Source: Flavobacterium sangjuense (GTDB lineage Bacteria > Bacteroidota > Bacteroidia > Flavobacteriales > Flavobacteriaceae). Taken from it: a stretch of DNA of 64,000 nt. The stretch lies in assembly GCF_004797125.1 (NCBI RefSeq), contig NZ_CP038810.1, positions 2,356,001-2,420,000 of the forward strand, read 5' to 3'. Under the pieces are notes generated by a model. It did no database searches. It was not told the origin of the DNA and worked only from the letters and a program-made list of their open reading frames with translations. Below are positions 51,466-60,557 of this stretch, piece by piece. Made by a program: the position numbers and the translations under genes. How positions within the stretch are numbered: the first letter of the stretch is position 1; every line of letters begins with the position of its first letter.

Positions 51466-52497
51466 TTAATTAGTATTATTATTTTTTTTCAATTCTTCTA
51501 AATCAGCAACAATCTTAGGCAAATTCCTAAAGTGAACATACGATTTGCTGTAGTCCGAATATCCGAAAGACGGACTGCCTTGCAACACTTCGCCATCCGG
51601 AACATTTTTCCCAACACCCGATTGTGCCTGAACACGAACATTATTTCCGATTGTAATATGCCCGGCAATACCAACTTGTCCGCCAATCATACAATTGCTT
51701 CCTATTTTTGTCGAACCCGCAATACCTGTTTGTGCTGCGATTACCGTATTCTCACCAATTTCAACATTATGAGCAACCTGAATATGATTGTCTAGTTTTA
51801 CTCCTTTTCGGATTAATGTTGTTCCTAAAGTAGCTCTGTCGATAGTAGTGTTTGCTCCTACTTCAACATCATCTTCAATGATTACGTTACCAATTTGAGG
51901 AATTTTACTAAACGTTCCGTCTTCTGTTGGTGCAAAACCAAAACCATCCGAACCAACAACACATCCTGAATGAAAGTTGCAATTGCTTCCAATCACTGTT
52001 TCAGAATATATTTTTACGCCGGCAAAAAAGATACAATTATCGCCAATCGTTACGTTATCGCCAATAAAACAGTTTGGATATATTTTTACATTGTTGCCAA
52101 TAGTTACGTTTTTACCAACATAACTAAAGCTTCCTAAATAAAGGTGTTCACCATAAGTCACATTTTCCGAAATCACTGATGGCTGTTCAATGCCCGATTT
52201 CATTAACTTAACCTGATTGTAATATTCTAATAACTTTGAAAAAGACTGATAAGCATCTTCGACTTTAATCAAAGTTGTAGTCAACTCATTTTCAGGAACA
52301 AAATCATTATTGACTATGGTAATTGTAGCTGCTGTAGTATATATAAAATTAACATACTTTGGGTTGGCTAAAAACGTTAGCGAACCTTCAGTTCCTTCTT
52401 CTATCTTAGCTAATTTAAAGACTTCGGCTTCAGGGTTACCTACCACTTCGCCTTCAAGAATTCCCGCTATTTGAGCTGCTGTAAATTTCATTGGCAC
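51466..52497 (-). CDS. lpxD: UDP-3-O-(3-hydroxyacyl)glucosamine N-acyltransferase
   Basis: A 343-residue enzyme for the third step of lipid A synthesis. N-terminal uridine-binding domain (1-100), hexapeptide beta helix (105-310) with [20 protein letters not shown] and the catalytic histidine in [12 protein letters not shown]. Length and motifs are canonical. It is followed by lpxC-fabZ after 10 nt and preceded by the HD-domain gene after 21 nt. Confidence 0.95.
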   Translation of the reverse strand: MPMKFTAAQIAGILEGEVVGNPEAEVFKLAKIEEGTEGSLTFLANPKYVNFIYTTAATITIVNNDFVPENELTTTLIKVEDAYQSFSKLLEYYNQVKLMKSGIEQPSVISENVTYGEHLYLGSFSYVGKNVTIGNNVKIYPNCFIGDNVTIGDNCIFFAGVKIYSETVIGSNCNFHSGCVVGSDGFGFAPTEDGTFSKIPQIGNVIIEDDVEVGANTTIDRATLGTTLIRKGVKLDNHIQVAHNVEIGENTVIAAQTGIAGSTKIGSNCMIGGQVGIAGHITIGNNVRVQAQSGVGKNVPDGEVLQGSPSFGYSDYSKSYVHFRNLPKIVADLEELKKNNNTN

Positions 52498-52518
52498 AAA
52501 AGTATAAAAAATTCGATT

Positions 52519-53757
52519 TTAATGGTAGTTTTCGTCAAGTAGTTTTGGAAAACATATAAAATACTTGGTTACCGGTTTTGACAACGCTTTTAAATTCAAT
52601 TGGTCAGAAGCTTCAACCACATCTTCAATGGTTTTGTCTTTCTTCAAAATCCTAATTGGTTCTGCGTCTTTGCTGTAAGCTTGGTTTTTAATCTTTCCTT
52701 TAAAGATAAAATATTTGGCTTCCTGTTCTGTGATATTGTGCTCTTTTGCAAAACGGGTAATCATTTCCACCAATACTTCTTTTGGAAACTTTTCGCTGTT
52801 GAGTTTTATTTTTGATAAGTCTCTGTTGATAATCATTTTGCTCAAACTGCACAGGATAAAATCATCGTGATGCTGCCAGTTTTTTAATGCGCTAATAATG
52901 TCAAAATCATCAAGTTGCGAAAAGCTATCTAAATTATCATTAGAAAAATTTTCAGATGTAACTTTATGCTCCATAAAATGTTTTAACGGCTTGCTGCATT
53001 CTATCTCAACACCTTTATGAAGTAATTCTTTGGCTCTTTTTAGTGCATTAGTCAAAGTCATCTCGGCAACCAAACTTGTCTTGTGCAAATAGGCTTGCCA
53101 GTACATTAATCGTCTTGCCATCAGGAATTTTTCTATTGAATAAATCCCTTTTTCTTCCATAACCAAAAAATCATCCGTCACGTTCAACATCTGAATTAAT
53201 CGGTCCGAATTTATATTTCCTTCAGCTACTCCGGAATAAAAACTATCGCGTTTCAGATAATCCATTCTATCCATATCCAATTGACTTGATATCAACTGTA
53301 ACATGAATTTTCTGTGATATTCTCCTTTAAAAATCTGGATTGCCAAACTCAATTGTCCGTTAAACTCTTCGTTAAGTTTGTTCATAAACAACATTGAAAT
53401 CTCTTCATGATGCACTTCTACGATGCTGTGTTCCAAAGTATGTGAAAATGGTCCATGCCCAATATCGTGTAGAAGTATCGCAATGTATAAGGCATTCTCT
53501 TCTTCTTTGGAAATCGAAACATCTTTTGAACGCAAAACCTCAACCGCTTTCTGCATCATGTGCATAGCACCAATTGCGTGATGAAAACGAGTATGATGTG
53601 CACCCGGATAAACCAAATATGACAAACCCATTTGCGTTATACGACGCAAACGCTGAAAATAAGGATGCTGAATTAAATCGTAAATCAACGTATTCGGAAT
53701 GGTGATAAAACCATAAATTGGGTCGTTGAATATTTTAAGTTTATTAGTGTTGCTCAC
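52519..53757 (-). CDS. HD-domain phosphohydrolase
   Basis: A 412-residue protein of the SAMHD1/dGTPase-like HD family. The metal motif is split as HTRFHHAIGAMHMM and ILLHDIGHGPFSHTLEH, followed by QLDMDRMDYLKRDSFYSG, a strong family signature. These proteins hydrolyse dNTPs or other nucleotides; the substrate is not known. It is the first gene of the lipid A block and 30 nt after menD. Confidence 0.88.
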   Translation of the reverse strand: MSNTNKLKIFNDPIYGFITIPNTLIYDLIQHPYFQRLRRITQMGLSYLVYPGAHHTRFHHAIGAMHMMQKAVEVLRSKDVSISKEEENALYIAILLHDIGHGPFSHTLEHSIVEVHHEEISMLFMNKLNEEFNGQLSLAIQIFKGEYHRKFMLQLISSQLDMDRMDYLKRDSFYSGVAEGNINSDRLIQMLNVTDDFLVMEEKGIYSIEKFLMARRLMYWQAYLHKTSLVAEMTLTNALKRAKELLHKGVEIECSKPLKHFMEHKVTSENFSNDNLDSFSQLDDFDIISALKNWQHHDDFILCSLSKMIINRDLSKIKLNSEKFPKEVLVEMITRFAKEHNITEQEAKYFIFKGKIKNQAYSKDAEPIRILKKDKTIEDVVEASDQLNLKALSKPVTKYFICFPKLLDENYH

Positions 53758-53787
53758 AAATCTGTTGGTTTTAGTAAAGATATAAAT

Positions 53788-55449
53788 TTATACCAAAGCT
53801 TTGAAATAGTCCTTCAATAGTTTATCATTCTCACGAGTTGGAGTGAAAACTTCTAATATCATTGGTTTGTCGTTTTGCTTGTACAATTTTGACAATCCTT
53901 TTTTAAGTGAAGCTTCATCACTTGCCGTTACATAATCCAACAGATACATTTTGGCCAAATGCTCAGCCGTTAGGCAATGTGAAGTTTCAAAATACCTGTT
54001 GAAGGTTTCTGTTTCCTGATGTCCGGGTAATATTCTAAAAATACCACCACCACCATTATTAATCAAAATGATTTTAAAATTCTTTGGAATATAATTGTTC
54101 CAAAGCGCGTTGCTGTCATACAAAAAGCCAACATCTCCGGTAATTAAAACTGTTGGTTTTTGACTACCAACAGCAGCGCCAATAGCAGTTGAAGTACTTC
54201 CGTCAATTCCACTAGTACCTCTATTGCAAAACACTTCTATCGATTTATCAATATCGAATAATTGTGCATAACGAATAGCCGTACTGTTGCTGATTTGCAA
54301 TTGAATTTCATTTGACAAACTTGACAATATACTTTCAAATGCTTTTAAATCACAAAACGGAACCTGAGAAAGATACTCGGCATGTTTTACTTTTCGTTTT
54401 GAATGAATGTTTTGAAAAGTGGCTTTGTAATCGCTTTCGATGTCTTTTACAAAAGGCAAAAACTGTTTAAAAAACTGATTTGGATTGACGCTAAAATGCT
54501 TGGTCAAAATGCCAAAGGTGTCATAGGCACGATGCTCATCAATATGCCAATGATGTCTTGGTTTGTATTTTCGTAGAAATGCTTTTACTCTTTTTGAAAC
54601 TATCATTCCGCCAAAGGTGATAAGAATTCTGGGTTGCAGTTCCAAAAATTCAGATGGCGAAAAAGGCGTTATTAGTGTATCGATATTGTTTATAAAACTT
54701 GGGTGATGTAAGTTAGATGTTGCTTCCGTCATCACAACAACCGATGGGATTGACGCTAATTGCTCAAGCCATTTTTGTTCTATGGAATTTGGTGCACATT
54801 CGCCAACCAAAACTAAAATCTTCTTGCTGTGATTCCATAGTGTTGAAAAAGCAATGATATCATCAACATCAACTAATCTGTGAGGTATAACCAAACCGGT
54901 TACATTAAAATCGACCGAAAGCTTGTTGGTTGTTTCGTATAATGGTTCCTCAAACGGTACGTTTATATGCACCGGACCTTTTCGGGCAATGGCAACATTA
55001 ATAGCTTCATTGATAAAAACATCATTTTCTTCTGAAGCTTCTTCGGTTAGATTGGCATTGTATAACGAATGATTGATAAAAACATTTTCCTGACGAATGG
55101 TTTGTCCGTCGCCAATATCAATTTTATCAAAAGGTCTGTCAGCCGAAATAACAATAAATGGAATCTGACTGTAGAACGCTTCGGCCAAAGCCGGATAATA
55201 ATTCAGTAATGCCGAACCTGAAGTACAAACTACAGCAACAGGTTTTTTGGTTTGTTGGGCAATACCTAAAGCAAAAAAAGCGGCACAGCGTTCATCTGCA
55301 ATGCTATAGCAGCTAAACTTTGGATTATTGGTAAACCCGATTGTTAGCGGTGCGTTTCTGGAACCTGGGGAAATAATTATATCGTGAACTCCTTTGGCGT
55401 GGCATATTTCAATAATGCTTTGTGCTAAAGGTATTTTAGGGTAAATCAT
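53788..55449 (-). CDS. menD: SEPHCHC synthase (menaquinone biosynthesis)
   Basis: A 553-residue thiamine-diphosphate enzyme that joins 2-oxoglutarate to isochorismate. SPGSRNAPLTIGF (27-39), the activating glutamate region and the C-terminal cofactor motif GDVGFLYDSNALWN...INNGGGGIFRILP are present. Length is normal. No other men genes are in the window. It is upstream of the HD-domain and lipid A genes, perhaps heading the same transcript. Confidence 0.95.
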   Translation of the reverse strand: MIYPKIPLAQSIIEICHAKGVHDIIISPGSRNAPLTIGFTNNPKFSCYSIADERCAAFFALGIAQQTKKPVAVVCTSGSALLNYYPALAEAFYSQIPFIVISADRPFDKIDIGDGQTIRQENVFINHSLYNANLTEEASEENDVFINEAINVAIARKGPVHINVPFEEPLYETTNKLSVDFNVTGLVIPHRLVDVDDIIAFSTLWNHSKKILVLVGECAPNSIEQKWLEQLASIPSVVVMTEATSNLHHPSFINNIDTLITPFSPSEFLELQPRILITFGGMIVSKRVKAFLRKYKPRHHWHIDEHRAYDTFGILTKHFSVNPNQFFKQFLPFVKDIESDYKATFQNIHSKRKVKHAEYLSQVPFCDLKAFESILSSLSNEIQLQISNSTAIRYAQLFDIDKSIEVFCNRGTSGIDGSTSTAIGAAVGSQKPTVLITGDVGFLYDSNALWNNYIPKNFKIILINNGGGGIFRILPGHQETETFNRYFETSHCLTAEHLAKMYLLDYVTASDEASLKKGLSKLYKQNDKPMILEVFTPTRENDKLLKDYFKALV

Positions 55450-55540
55450 TGTTACTTTTTAATGGAAACAAAGATACAAATTGTATCTCTTTTTTAATAC
55501 TGTAATTTGTTTTCTTACATTTACAACTAGCTTTTTGCTT

Positions 55541-56038
55541 ATGGAAATCAAAATCAGACCTTATCAAACTCAGGATGCGGAAATCATCGTTGCCATTCTC
55601 AATCATTATATTGCGACTTCGACTGCTTTATATGATTATAATCCGAGAACTATAGAACAGCAACAAGCCATTTTTGAAGAAAAGCTAATCAAAGAATTTC
55701 CGGTAATTGTTGCAACAATGGATGAATGTGTAGTTGGTTTTGGCTATTATAGTGAGTTTCGTTTTCGGGAAGCTTATAAATTCACTGTAGAACATTCTGT
55801 TTATGTAACGCCAAACGAACATGGTAAAGGCATAGGAAAAGTGATATTGCAAAGCTTAATTGATTTAGCAAAAAAGCAAAAATTGCATACGATGATTGGT
55901 GTAATTGACGCTGAAAATGAAAGCAGCATCGCTTTTCATGAGCAATATGGTTTTAAAACTGTTGGAATAATTAAGGACAGTGGATTTAAGTTTGACCGAT
56001 GGCTGCACTCTGTGATTATGCAATTGATGTTGGAGTAA
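55541..56038 (+). CDS. GNAT acetyltransferase, phosphinothricin-acetyltransferase-like
   Basis: A 165-residue GNAT with IRPYQTQDAEIIVAILNHYI, EHSVYVTPNEHGKGIGKVIL (acetyl-CoA loop) and IAFHEQYGFKTVGIIKDSGFK, as in PAT/YwnH-type enzymes. The substrate may be a small amine such as methionine sulfoximine, but this is not shown. I start at the ATG at 55541; 20 further residues upstream would be hydrophobic and begin with TTG. Confidence 0.85.
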   Translation: MEIKIRPYQTQDAEIIVAILNHYIATSTALYDYNPRTIEQQQAIFEEKLIKEFPVIVATMDECVVGFGYYSEFRFREAYKFTVEHSVYVTPNEHGKGIGKVILQSLIDLAKKQKLHTMIGVIDAENESSIAFHEQYGFKTVGIIKDSGFKFDRWLHSVIMQLMLE

Positions 56039-56075
56039 ATTCACTATCTTTCAGTAATTTATTAAATAATAAATC

Positions 56076-57698
56076 ATGAAAAGACGGAACTTTATAACCA
56101 ATACAGCACTTGCCGCTATTGGAATCACAGCCACAATTGCAACATCCTGCAACACTAAATCGGATACTGAAAAATCAGACAGCAATGATACTTCAACTGA
56201 AGATGATTTTGAATTAAATGAAATCACTATCTCAGAACTTCAGGAGAAAATGAAATCGGGAAAATATTCTTCAGAGCATATCACAAAACTTTATTTAGAC
56301 AGAATTGAAGCCATAGATAAAAATGGACCCAAGCTAAATGCCATCATTGAACTAAATCCTGAAGCTTTAGAAATTGCCAAAGCAATGGATAAAGAACGAA
56401 AAGATGGTAAAATCAGAGGGAATCTTCACGGTATTCCAATACTAATCAAAGACAATATTGACACTGCAGATAAAATGATGACCACTGCTGGTTCGTTGGC
56501 ATTAGTTGGAAACATTGCTTCTAACGATGCTTTTATTGTAAAAAAATTACGTGATGCCGGTGCTGTATTACTCGGAAAAACAAACTTAAGCGAATGGGCA
56601 AACTTTCGTTCCAGTTCCTCTTGCTCGGGTTGGAGCAGTCGTGGCGGACAAACCAAAAATCCTTATATCCTCGATCATTCACCATGTGGTTCCAGTTCAG
56701 GTTCAGGTGCTGCCGTTGCTGCCAATCTGTGTGTTGTTGCCATTGGAACAGAAACAGACGGTTCGGTTGTTTGTCCCGCATCGTCAAACGGAACGGTGGG
56801 AATAAAGCCAACAGTTGGTTTATTGAGTCGTTCAGGTATTATACCCATTTCTCATACACAGGATACAGCCGGACCATTGGCAAGAACTGTGAAAGACGCA
56901 ACTATGCTTTTAGAAACAATGATTGGTATTGATGCTGCTGATAGTGTAACTAAAGAAAGTAATGGAAAAACAACGGGGAAATACACTCAATATTTAAAAG
57001 CTGATGGTTTGAAAGGAAAAAGAATTGGCATAGAGAAAAAGAAATATTCAAATCCTCTTCTAAACGAATTGTTAGAAAAAGCAACTAACATCATGAAACA
57101 GCAAGGTGCCACTATAGTTGAAATCGAATATCTTGATAAGATTAATGCAAATGGCAATTCGGAATTTGAGATTATGAAATTTGAATTCAAAAATGGCCTA
57201 AACAACTATTTGTCAACTTCTAATTCCAATATGAAATCATTAAAAGACGTTATTGCTTTTAATAAAAAAAACGAAGCTAAAGTAATGCCTACTTTCAAGC
57301 AGGAAACACTTGAAATGTGTCAGGAAAAAGCAGGGTTAGAAAGTAGAGAATATTTAAATGCTTTAGCAAAAAGTCATACCGATGTAAAAAAGATGATTGA
57401 TGCAGTTATTAAAGAAAACAAACTTGACGGTATAACGGGATTAACAATGGGACCGGCTTGTAGCATTGACACTATATACGGCGATCGTTGGGGCGATGTA
57501 TTCTTAACCTCTCCGGCAGCAATGAGTGGCTATCCACATATTAGTGTGCCTTGCGGAAAGGTCTATGAATTACCCGTTGGGCTTTCATTTTTTAGTGGCG
57601 CTTATCGGGAAGGAGACATAATAAGCCTTGCCTATGGATATGAACAAGCTTCTAAAAACCGAATAAAACCTGAGTTTAAAAAGGCCTTTTTGGACTAA
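56076..57698 (+). CDS. Exported amidase-signature lipoprotein
   Basis: A 540-residue enzyme with a twin-arginine-like start (MKRRNFITNTALA) and a lipobox ATSC (Cys25). The amidase-signature triad is Lys125 (IPILIKDNIDT), the cis-Ser in CGSSSGSG (about 204-211) and Ser230 (TETDGSVVCPA). It cleaves amides in the periplasm; the substrate is unknown. The Tat motif together with a lipobox suggests a folded Tat-exported lipoprotein. Its terminator is shared with the next gene. Confidence 0.88.
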   Translation: MKRRNFITNTALAAIGITATIATSCNTKSDTEKSDSNDTSTEDDFELNEITISELQEKMKSGKYSSEHITKLYLDRIEAIDKNGPKLNAIIELNPEALEIAKAMDKERKDGKIRGNLHGIPILIKDNIDTADKMMTTAGSLALVGNIASNDAFIVKKLRDAGAVLLGKTNLSEWANFRSSSSCSGWSSRGGQTKNPYILDHSPCGSSSGSGAAVAANLCVVAIGTETDGSVVCPASSNGTVGIKPTVGLLSRSGIIPISHTQDTAGPLARTVKDATMLLETMIGIDAADSVTKESNGKTTGKYTQYLKADGLKGKRIGIEKKKYSNPLLNELLEKATNIMKQQGATIVEIEYLDKINANGNSEFEIMKFEFKNGLNNYLSTSNSNMKSLKDVIAFNKKNEAKVMPTFKQETLEMCQEKAGLESREYLNALAKSHTDVKKMIDAVIKENKLDGITGLTMGPACSIDTIYGDRWGDVFLTSPAAMSGYPHISVPCGKVYELPVGLSFFSGAYREGDIISLAYGYEQASKNRIKPEFKKAFLD

Positions 57699-57700
57699 TA

Positions 57701-57733
57701 AAAAAACCTGATGTGTAAAGCATCAGGTTTTTT
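57701..57733. terminator. Bidirectional intrinsic terminator
   Basis: AAAAAACCTGATG / CATCAGGTTTTTT stem between two convergent genes. Confidence 0.9.
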
Positions 57734-57750
57734 GTTTTGTATGAATTGGG

Positions 57751-58125
57751 TTAAATTATATCTATTCCGTTTTCTTCTAAAATCGCTAAAAGGTAACTGC
57801 TTTGATAGGGGTTGTATTTTTCGATTCCACTTTGATACCATTTAGAAATAACATCAATCTGGAAAGCAGTATAATCGTCATCGTTTATACTAATTCCAAG
57901 CATTCCGGCCAAAAGAAAATCTTCTAAAACTTTATTAGTTACAATCAATTTAGGAATACCATGAATAATTTTGCCATTCATTCGTTCATAATCTAGTCTT
58001 CCCTGATTAAAACCAAAAACATAAGCATCGCTTTGATTTTCTTCTATTTTCAAATATGGATTTAGGCCATTTGAAAAACCTTGTAAATAATCTTGTCTGT
58101 ATACTGGGCTGAATATATTCTTCAT
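57751..58125 (-). CDS. Small protein of unknown function
   Basis: A 124-residue soluble protein with no signal. It contains FSNGLNPYLKIEENQSDAYV and FNQGRLDYERMNGKI, followed by a helical C-terminus. I do not recognise a family. The gene is alone, between two terminators, and probably cytoplasmic. Confidence 0.6.
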   Translation of the reverse strand: MKNIFSPVYRQDYLQGFSNGLNPYLKIEENQSDAYVFGFNQGRLDYERMNGKIIHGIPKLIVTNKVLEDFLLAGMLGISINDDDYTAFQIDVISKWYQSGIEKYNPYQSSYLLAILEENGIDII

Positions 58126-58257
58126 AAGTAGAAGTATTGTGGTATTGAAATTCTAATCAAACTTATAGAGAATAATTTAGTAATTATCTAAAAATCGTTT
58201 AAAGGAAAAAAAACTCTTCAAATCACAACACGAGTGACGTTAGTCGATAAAATAAAA

Positions 58258-58291
58258 GCAAAAAACCTGATGAAATTCACCAGGCTTTTAT
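58258..58291 (-). terminator. Intrinsic terminator of the glutathione peroxidase gene
   Basis: Stem CCTGGTGAA / TTCATCAGG with flanking A/T tracts, on the minus strand 21 nt after the stop codon. Confidence 0.8.
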
Positions 58292-58311
58292 CTTGAAATA
58301 ACGTTTAGTTA

Positions 58312-58908
58312 CTATTTTCCATTAATCCAACCTACTATTGCAGTGTCTGTTGGCAATACTCTTGGAGATAATACTTTTACTAATTCTCCTTGTTCGTTGA
58401 TTAAATATTTTTGGAAGTTCCATTCTACTTCGCTGTCCTGCAAACCGTTTTTACTTTTTTGTGTCAGGAACTTATAAACATCATCCATATCATTTCCTTT
58501 TACAGAAACTTTACTCATCATTGGAAATGTAACGCCGTAGTTCATTTCACAGAATTTTGCAATTTGCTCATTGCTTCCGGGTTCTTGTGCTCCAAAATTA
58601 TTGGCTGGAAAACCAACTATCACAAAATTAAGATCTTTATACTTTTTATAAATCGCTTCCAAATCTTTGTATTGTGGTGTCAGTCCACATTCTGAAGCTG
58701 TATTCACTATTAAAATTTTCTTTCCTTTTAACGATGCAAAGTCAAACTCTTTCCCGTATAAATCTTTTACTTTAAATTGGTAGATTGTCTCTGCCGAAAT
58801 AGCTGCATGTGTTTCCATTGTATTATTATTTGTTTTGTTATTTTGTGCCTGATTTTGACAACTCAATAGCAGCAGTAGGCTGCAACTTAATAGTAGAGAC
58901 TTTTTCAT
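58312..58908 (-). CDS. Glutathione peroxidase-family lipoprotein
   Basis: A 198-residue lipoprotein (lipobox LLSC, Cys17) with the GPx fold. The peroxidatic residue is Cys74 (NTASECGLT) in place of selenocysteine; the partner Gln and Trp lie in FGAQEPGSN and VEWNFQKYL. Such Cys-GPx enzymes are usually thioredoxin-dependent. Being a lipoprotein, it would act in the periplasm or at the outer membrane. Bacillithiol or thioredoxin-like partners are not encoded nearby. Confidence 0.9.
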   Translation of the reverse strand: MKKSLLLSCSLLLLLSCQNQAQNNKTNNNTMETHAAISAETIYQFKVKDLYGKEFDFASLKGKKILIVNTASECGLTPQYKDLEAIYKKYKDLNFVIVGFPANNFGAQEPGSNEQIAKFCEMNYGVTFPMMSKVSVKGNDMDDVYKFLTQKSKNGLQDSEVEWNFQKYLINEQGELVKVLSPRVLPTDTAIVGWINGK

Positions 58909-59159
58909 AGCTTTAATTTTTTATAAAATTAGACAATATTTTTTTAGCTGATGTTATACAATTCCTAAAGTTTTGGAAATGCTAAAAAAAGCTCACTAAG
59001 TCTCATTATCACTGAGTCCTATGCAAACGAAATTTCAATTTACTATTGATGTTAATGAAATCATGCAGAGATATTTTAGCAAATGGTTTAAATTTTTGTT
59101 TTATCTTTATCAAATAATATTAAACACAATAGCAACAATTTTATAATAAATCCATAAGT

Positions 59160-59690
59160 ATGACACAGGAAGAATTATTACCTTTACTACTAAGAAAGGA
59201 AGAAAGGGCATTTACGCAGTTGTATGACATGTATTCCAAAAGTCTTTTCAGTATCATCACTAATTTGATTAAAGACCGTGAAGAAGCCGAAGATGTGCTT
59301 CAGGAAGTATTTGTCAAGATTTGGAAAAACATCGATACCTATAATCAGAGTAAAGGACGTTTGTACACCTGGATGCTTAATATCACCCGAAATACAGCAA
59401 TTGACAAACTGCGTTCTAAAGGCTATAACAACAGTCAAAAAAACCTGTCTTCTGATAATTTCGTACATCTGCTTGATGACAGTAATAAGTTGACGAATAA
59501 AATTGATAGTATTGGACTAAGAGATTTTGTAAATAAACTCAAGCCAAAATGTATTCAGTTAATTGATTTATTGTTCTTTAAAGGATTTACACAACAGGAG
59601 GCTTCGGAGGAATTAGCTATCCCACTTGGAACTGTAAAAACCCAAAATCGAATGTGCATGAACGACCTACGAAATTTTTTAAAAATATAA
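59160..59690 (+). CDS. ECF-type RNA polymerase sigma factor
   Basis: A 176-residue ECF sigma factor. Region 2: FTQLYDMYSKSLFSII, DREEAEDVLQEVFVKIWKN and GRLYTWMLNITRNTAIDKLR; region 4: LIDLLFFKGFTQQEASEELAIPLGTVKTQNR. It has the make-up of the SigK-like group. The next gene, one base later, encodes its likely anti-sigma factor. The regulon is unknown and probably includes the operon's own promoter. Confidence 0.9.
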   Translation: MTQEELLPLLLRKEERAFTQLYDMYSKSLFSIITNLIKDREEAEDVLQEVFVKIWKNIDTYNQSKGRLYTWMLNITRNTAIDKLRSKGYNNSQKNLSSDNFVHLLDDSNKLTNKIDSIGLRDFVNKLKPKCIQLIDLLFFKGFTQQEASEELAIPLGTVKTQNRMCMNDLRNFLKI

Positions 59691-60479
59691 ATGGAAACTA
59701 AAGAATATATAAACTCAGGAATTTTGGAGCTTTATGTTTATGGTTTGTTAAATGAATCAGAAAACGATGAAGTCAACGCTATGGCTTTCAAACATGCCGA
59801 AGTTAAAGAAGAAATTTTATCTATCGAAAAGGCAATTATTAACCTTTCGAGCAGTTTTTCTCCTTTTATTTCTCATAGTCAGTTTGAAAAAATAAAAGCA
59901 CAACTTGAGCTGAAACACGGCAAAGTTGTAACGATGAAATCAGGAAGCAACCGTGCAACCTATTTGGGTTGGGCAGCTTCTATCGCATTGTTGATTGGTA
60001 TTGGTTTTCAATATTCTAAACTGAATGACAGTAAAGAAGAAATTGAAAACACTAAAAAAGAGAAAGAAAATCTGCAGAAAACGGTTGTGGTCTTAGAAAC
60101 GAAAAACAAAGAAACAGAAACTGTTTTAAACGTTATTCGGGATGAAGCCAATACAGTTATTACACTTGGCGGACAAGCGGCTGCACCAACAGCTAAAGCA
60201 AAAATCTACTGGAACAAACAAACTCAGGTTGTTTATGTAGATGCCAGCGGATTACCGGAACCACCAAAAGGCAAAGAATACCAAATCTGGTCACTTAAAT
60301 TGCAACCACAGTTAACGCCAACAAGTATTGGTATGTTGACCAATTTCAGCGCCAACAGCAGCAAAGTATTTGCTGTAGAAAAAACCGGAGATGCTGAAGC
60401 ATTTGGGATAACATTAGAACCAGCAGGCGGTAGCCCTTCACCTACAATGGAACAATTATACACTTTGGGGAAAGTCTAA
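59691..60479 (+). CDS. RskA-type anti-sigma factor
   Basis: A 262-residue single-pass protein. The cytoplasmic N-terminus (1-80) binds sigma; the membrane helix is about 84-102 (YLGWAASIALLIGIGF), followed by a coiled coil (about 108-150). The C-terminal RskA domain has AKIYWNKQTQVVYVDASGLP, PPKGKEYQIWSL and FGITLEPAGGSPSPT. RskA proteins hold SigK-type factors inactive until the outer domain is cleaved. The gene begins directly after the sigma stop codon. Confidence 0.9.
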   Translation: METKEYINSGILELYVYGLLNESENDEVNAMAFKHAEVKEEILSIEKAIINLSSSFSPFISHSQFEKIKAQLELKHGKVVTMKSGSNRATYLGWAASIALLIGIGFQYSKLNDSKEEIENTKKEKENLQKTVVVLETKNKETETVLNVIRDEANTVITLGGQAAAPTAKAKIYWNKQTQVVYVDASGLPEPPKGKEYQIWSLKLQPQLTPTSIGMLTNFSANSSKVFAVEKTGDAEAFGITLEPAGGSPSPTMEQLYTLGKV

Positions 60480-60505
60480 AAATCTATTTCAAATAAACAA
60501 TAGTC

Positions 60506-60537
60506 AAAAAAGGTTCAACAAATGTTGAACCTTTTTC
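60506..60537. terminator. Bidirectional intrinsic terminator
   Basis: AAAAAGGTTCAACA / TGTTGAACCTTTTT stem between the anti-sigma gene and the convergent cytochrome c biogenesis gene. Confidence 0.9.
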
Positions 60538-60557
60538 TTTTCTCTTTCTTCTTTTCT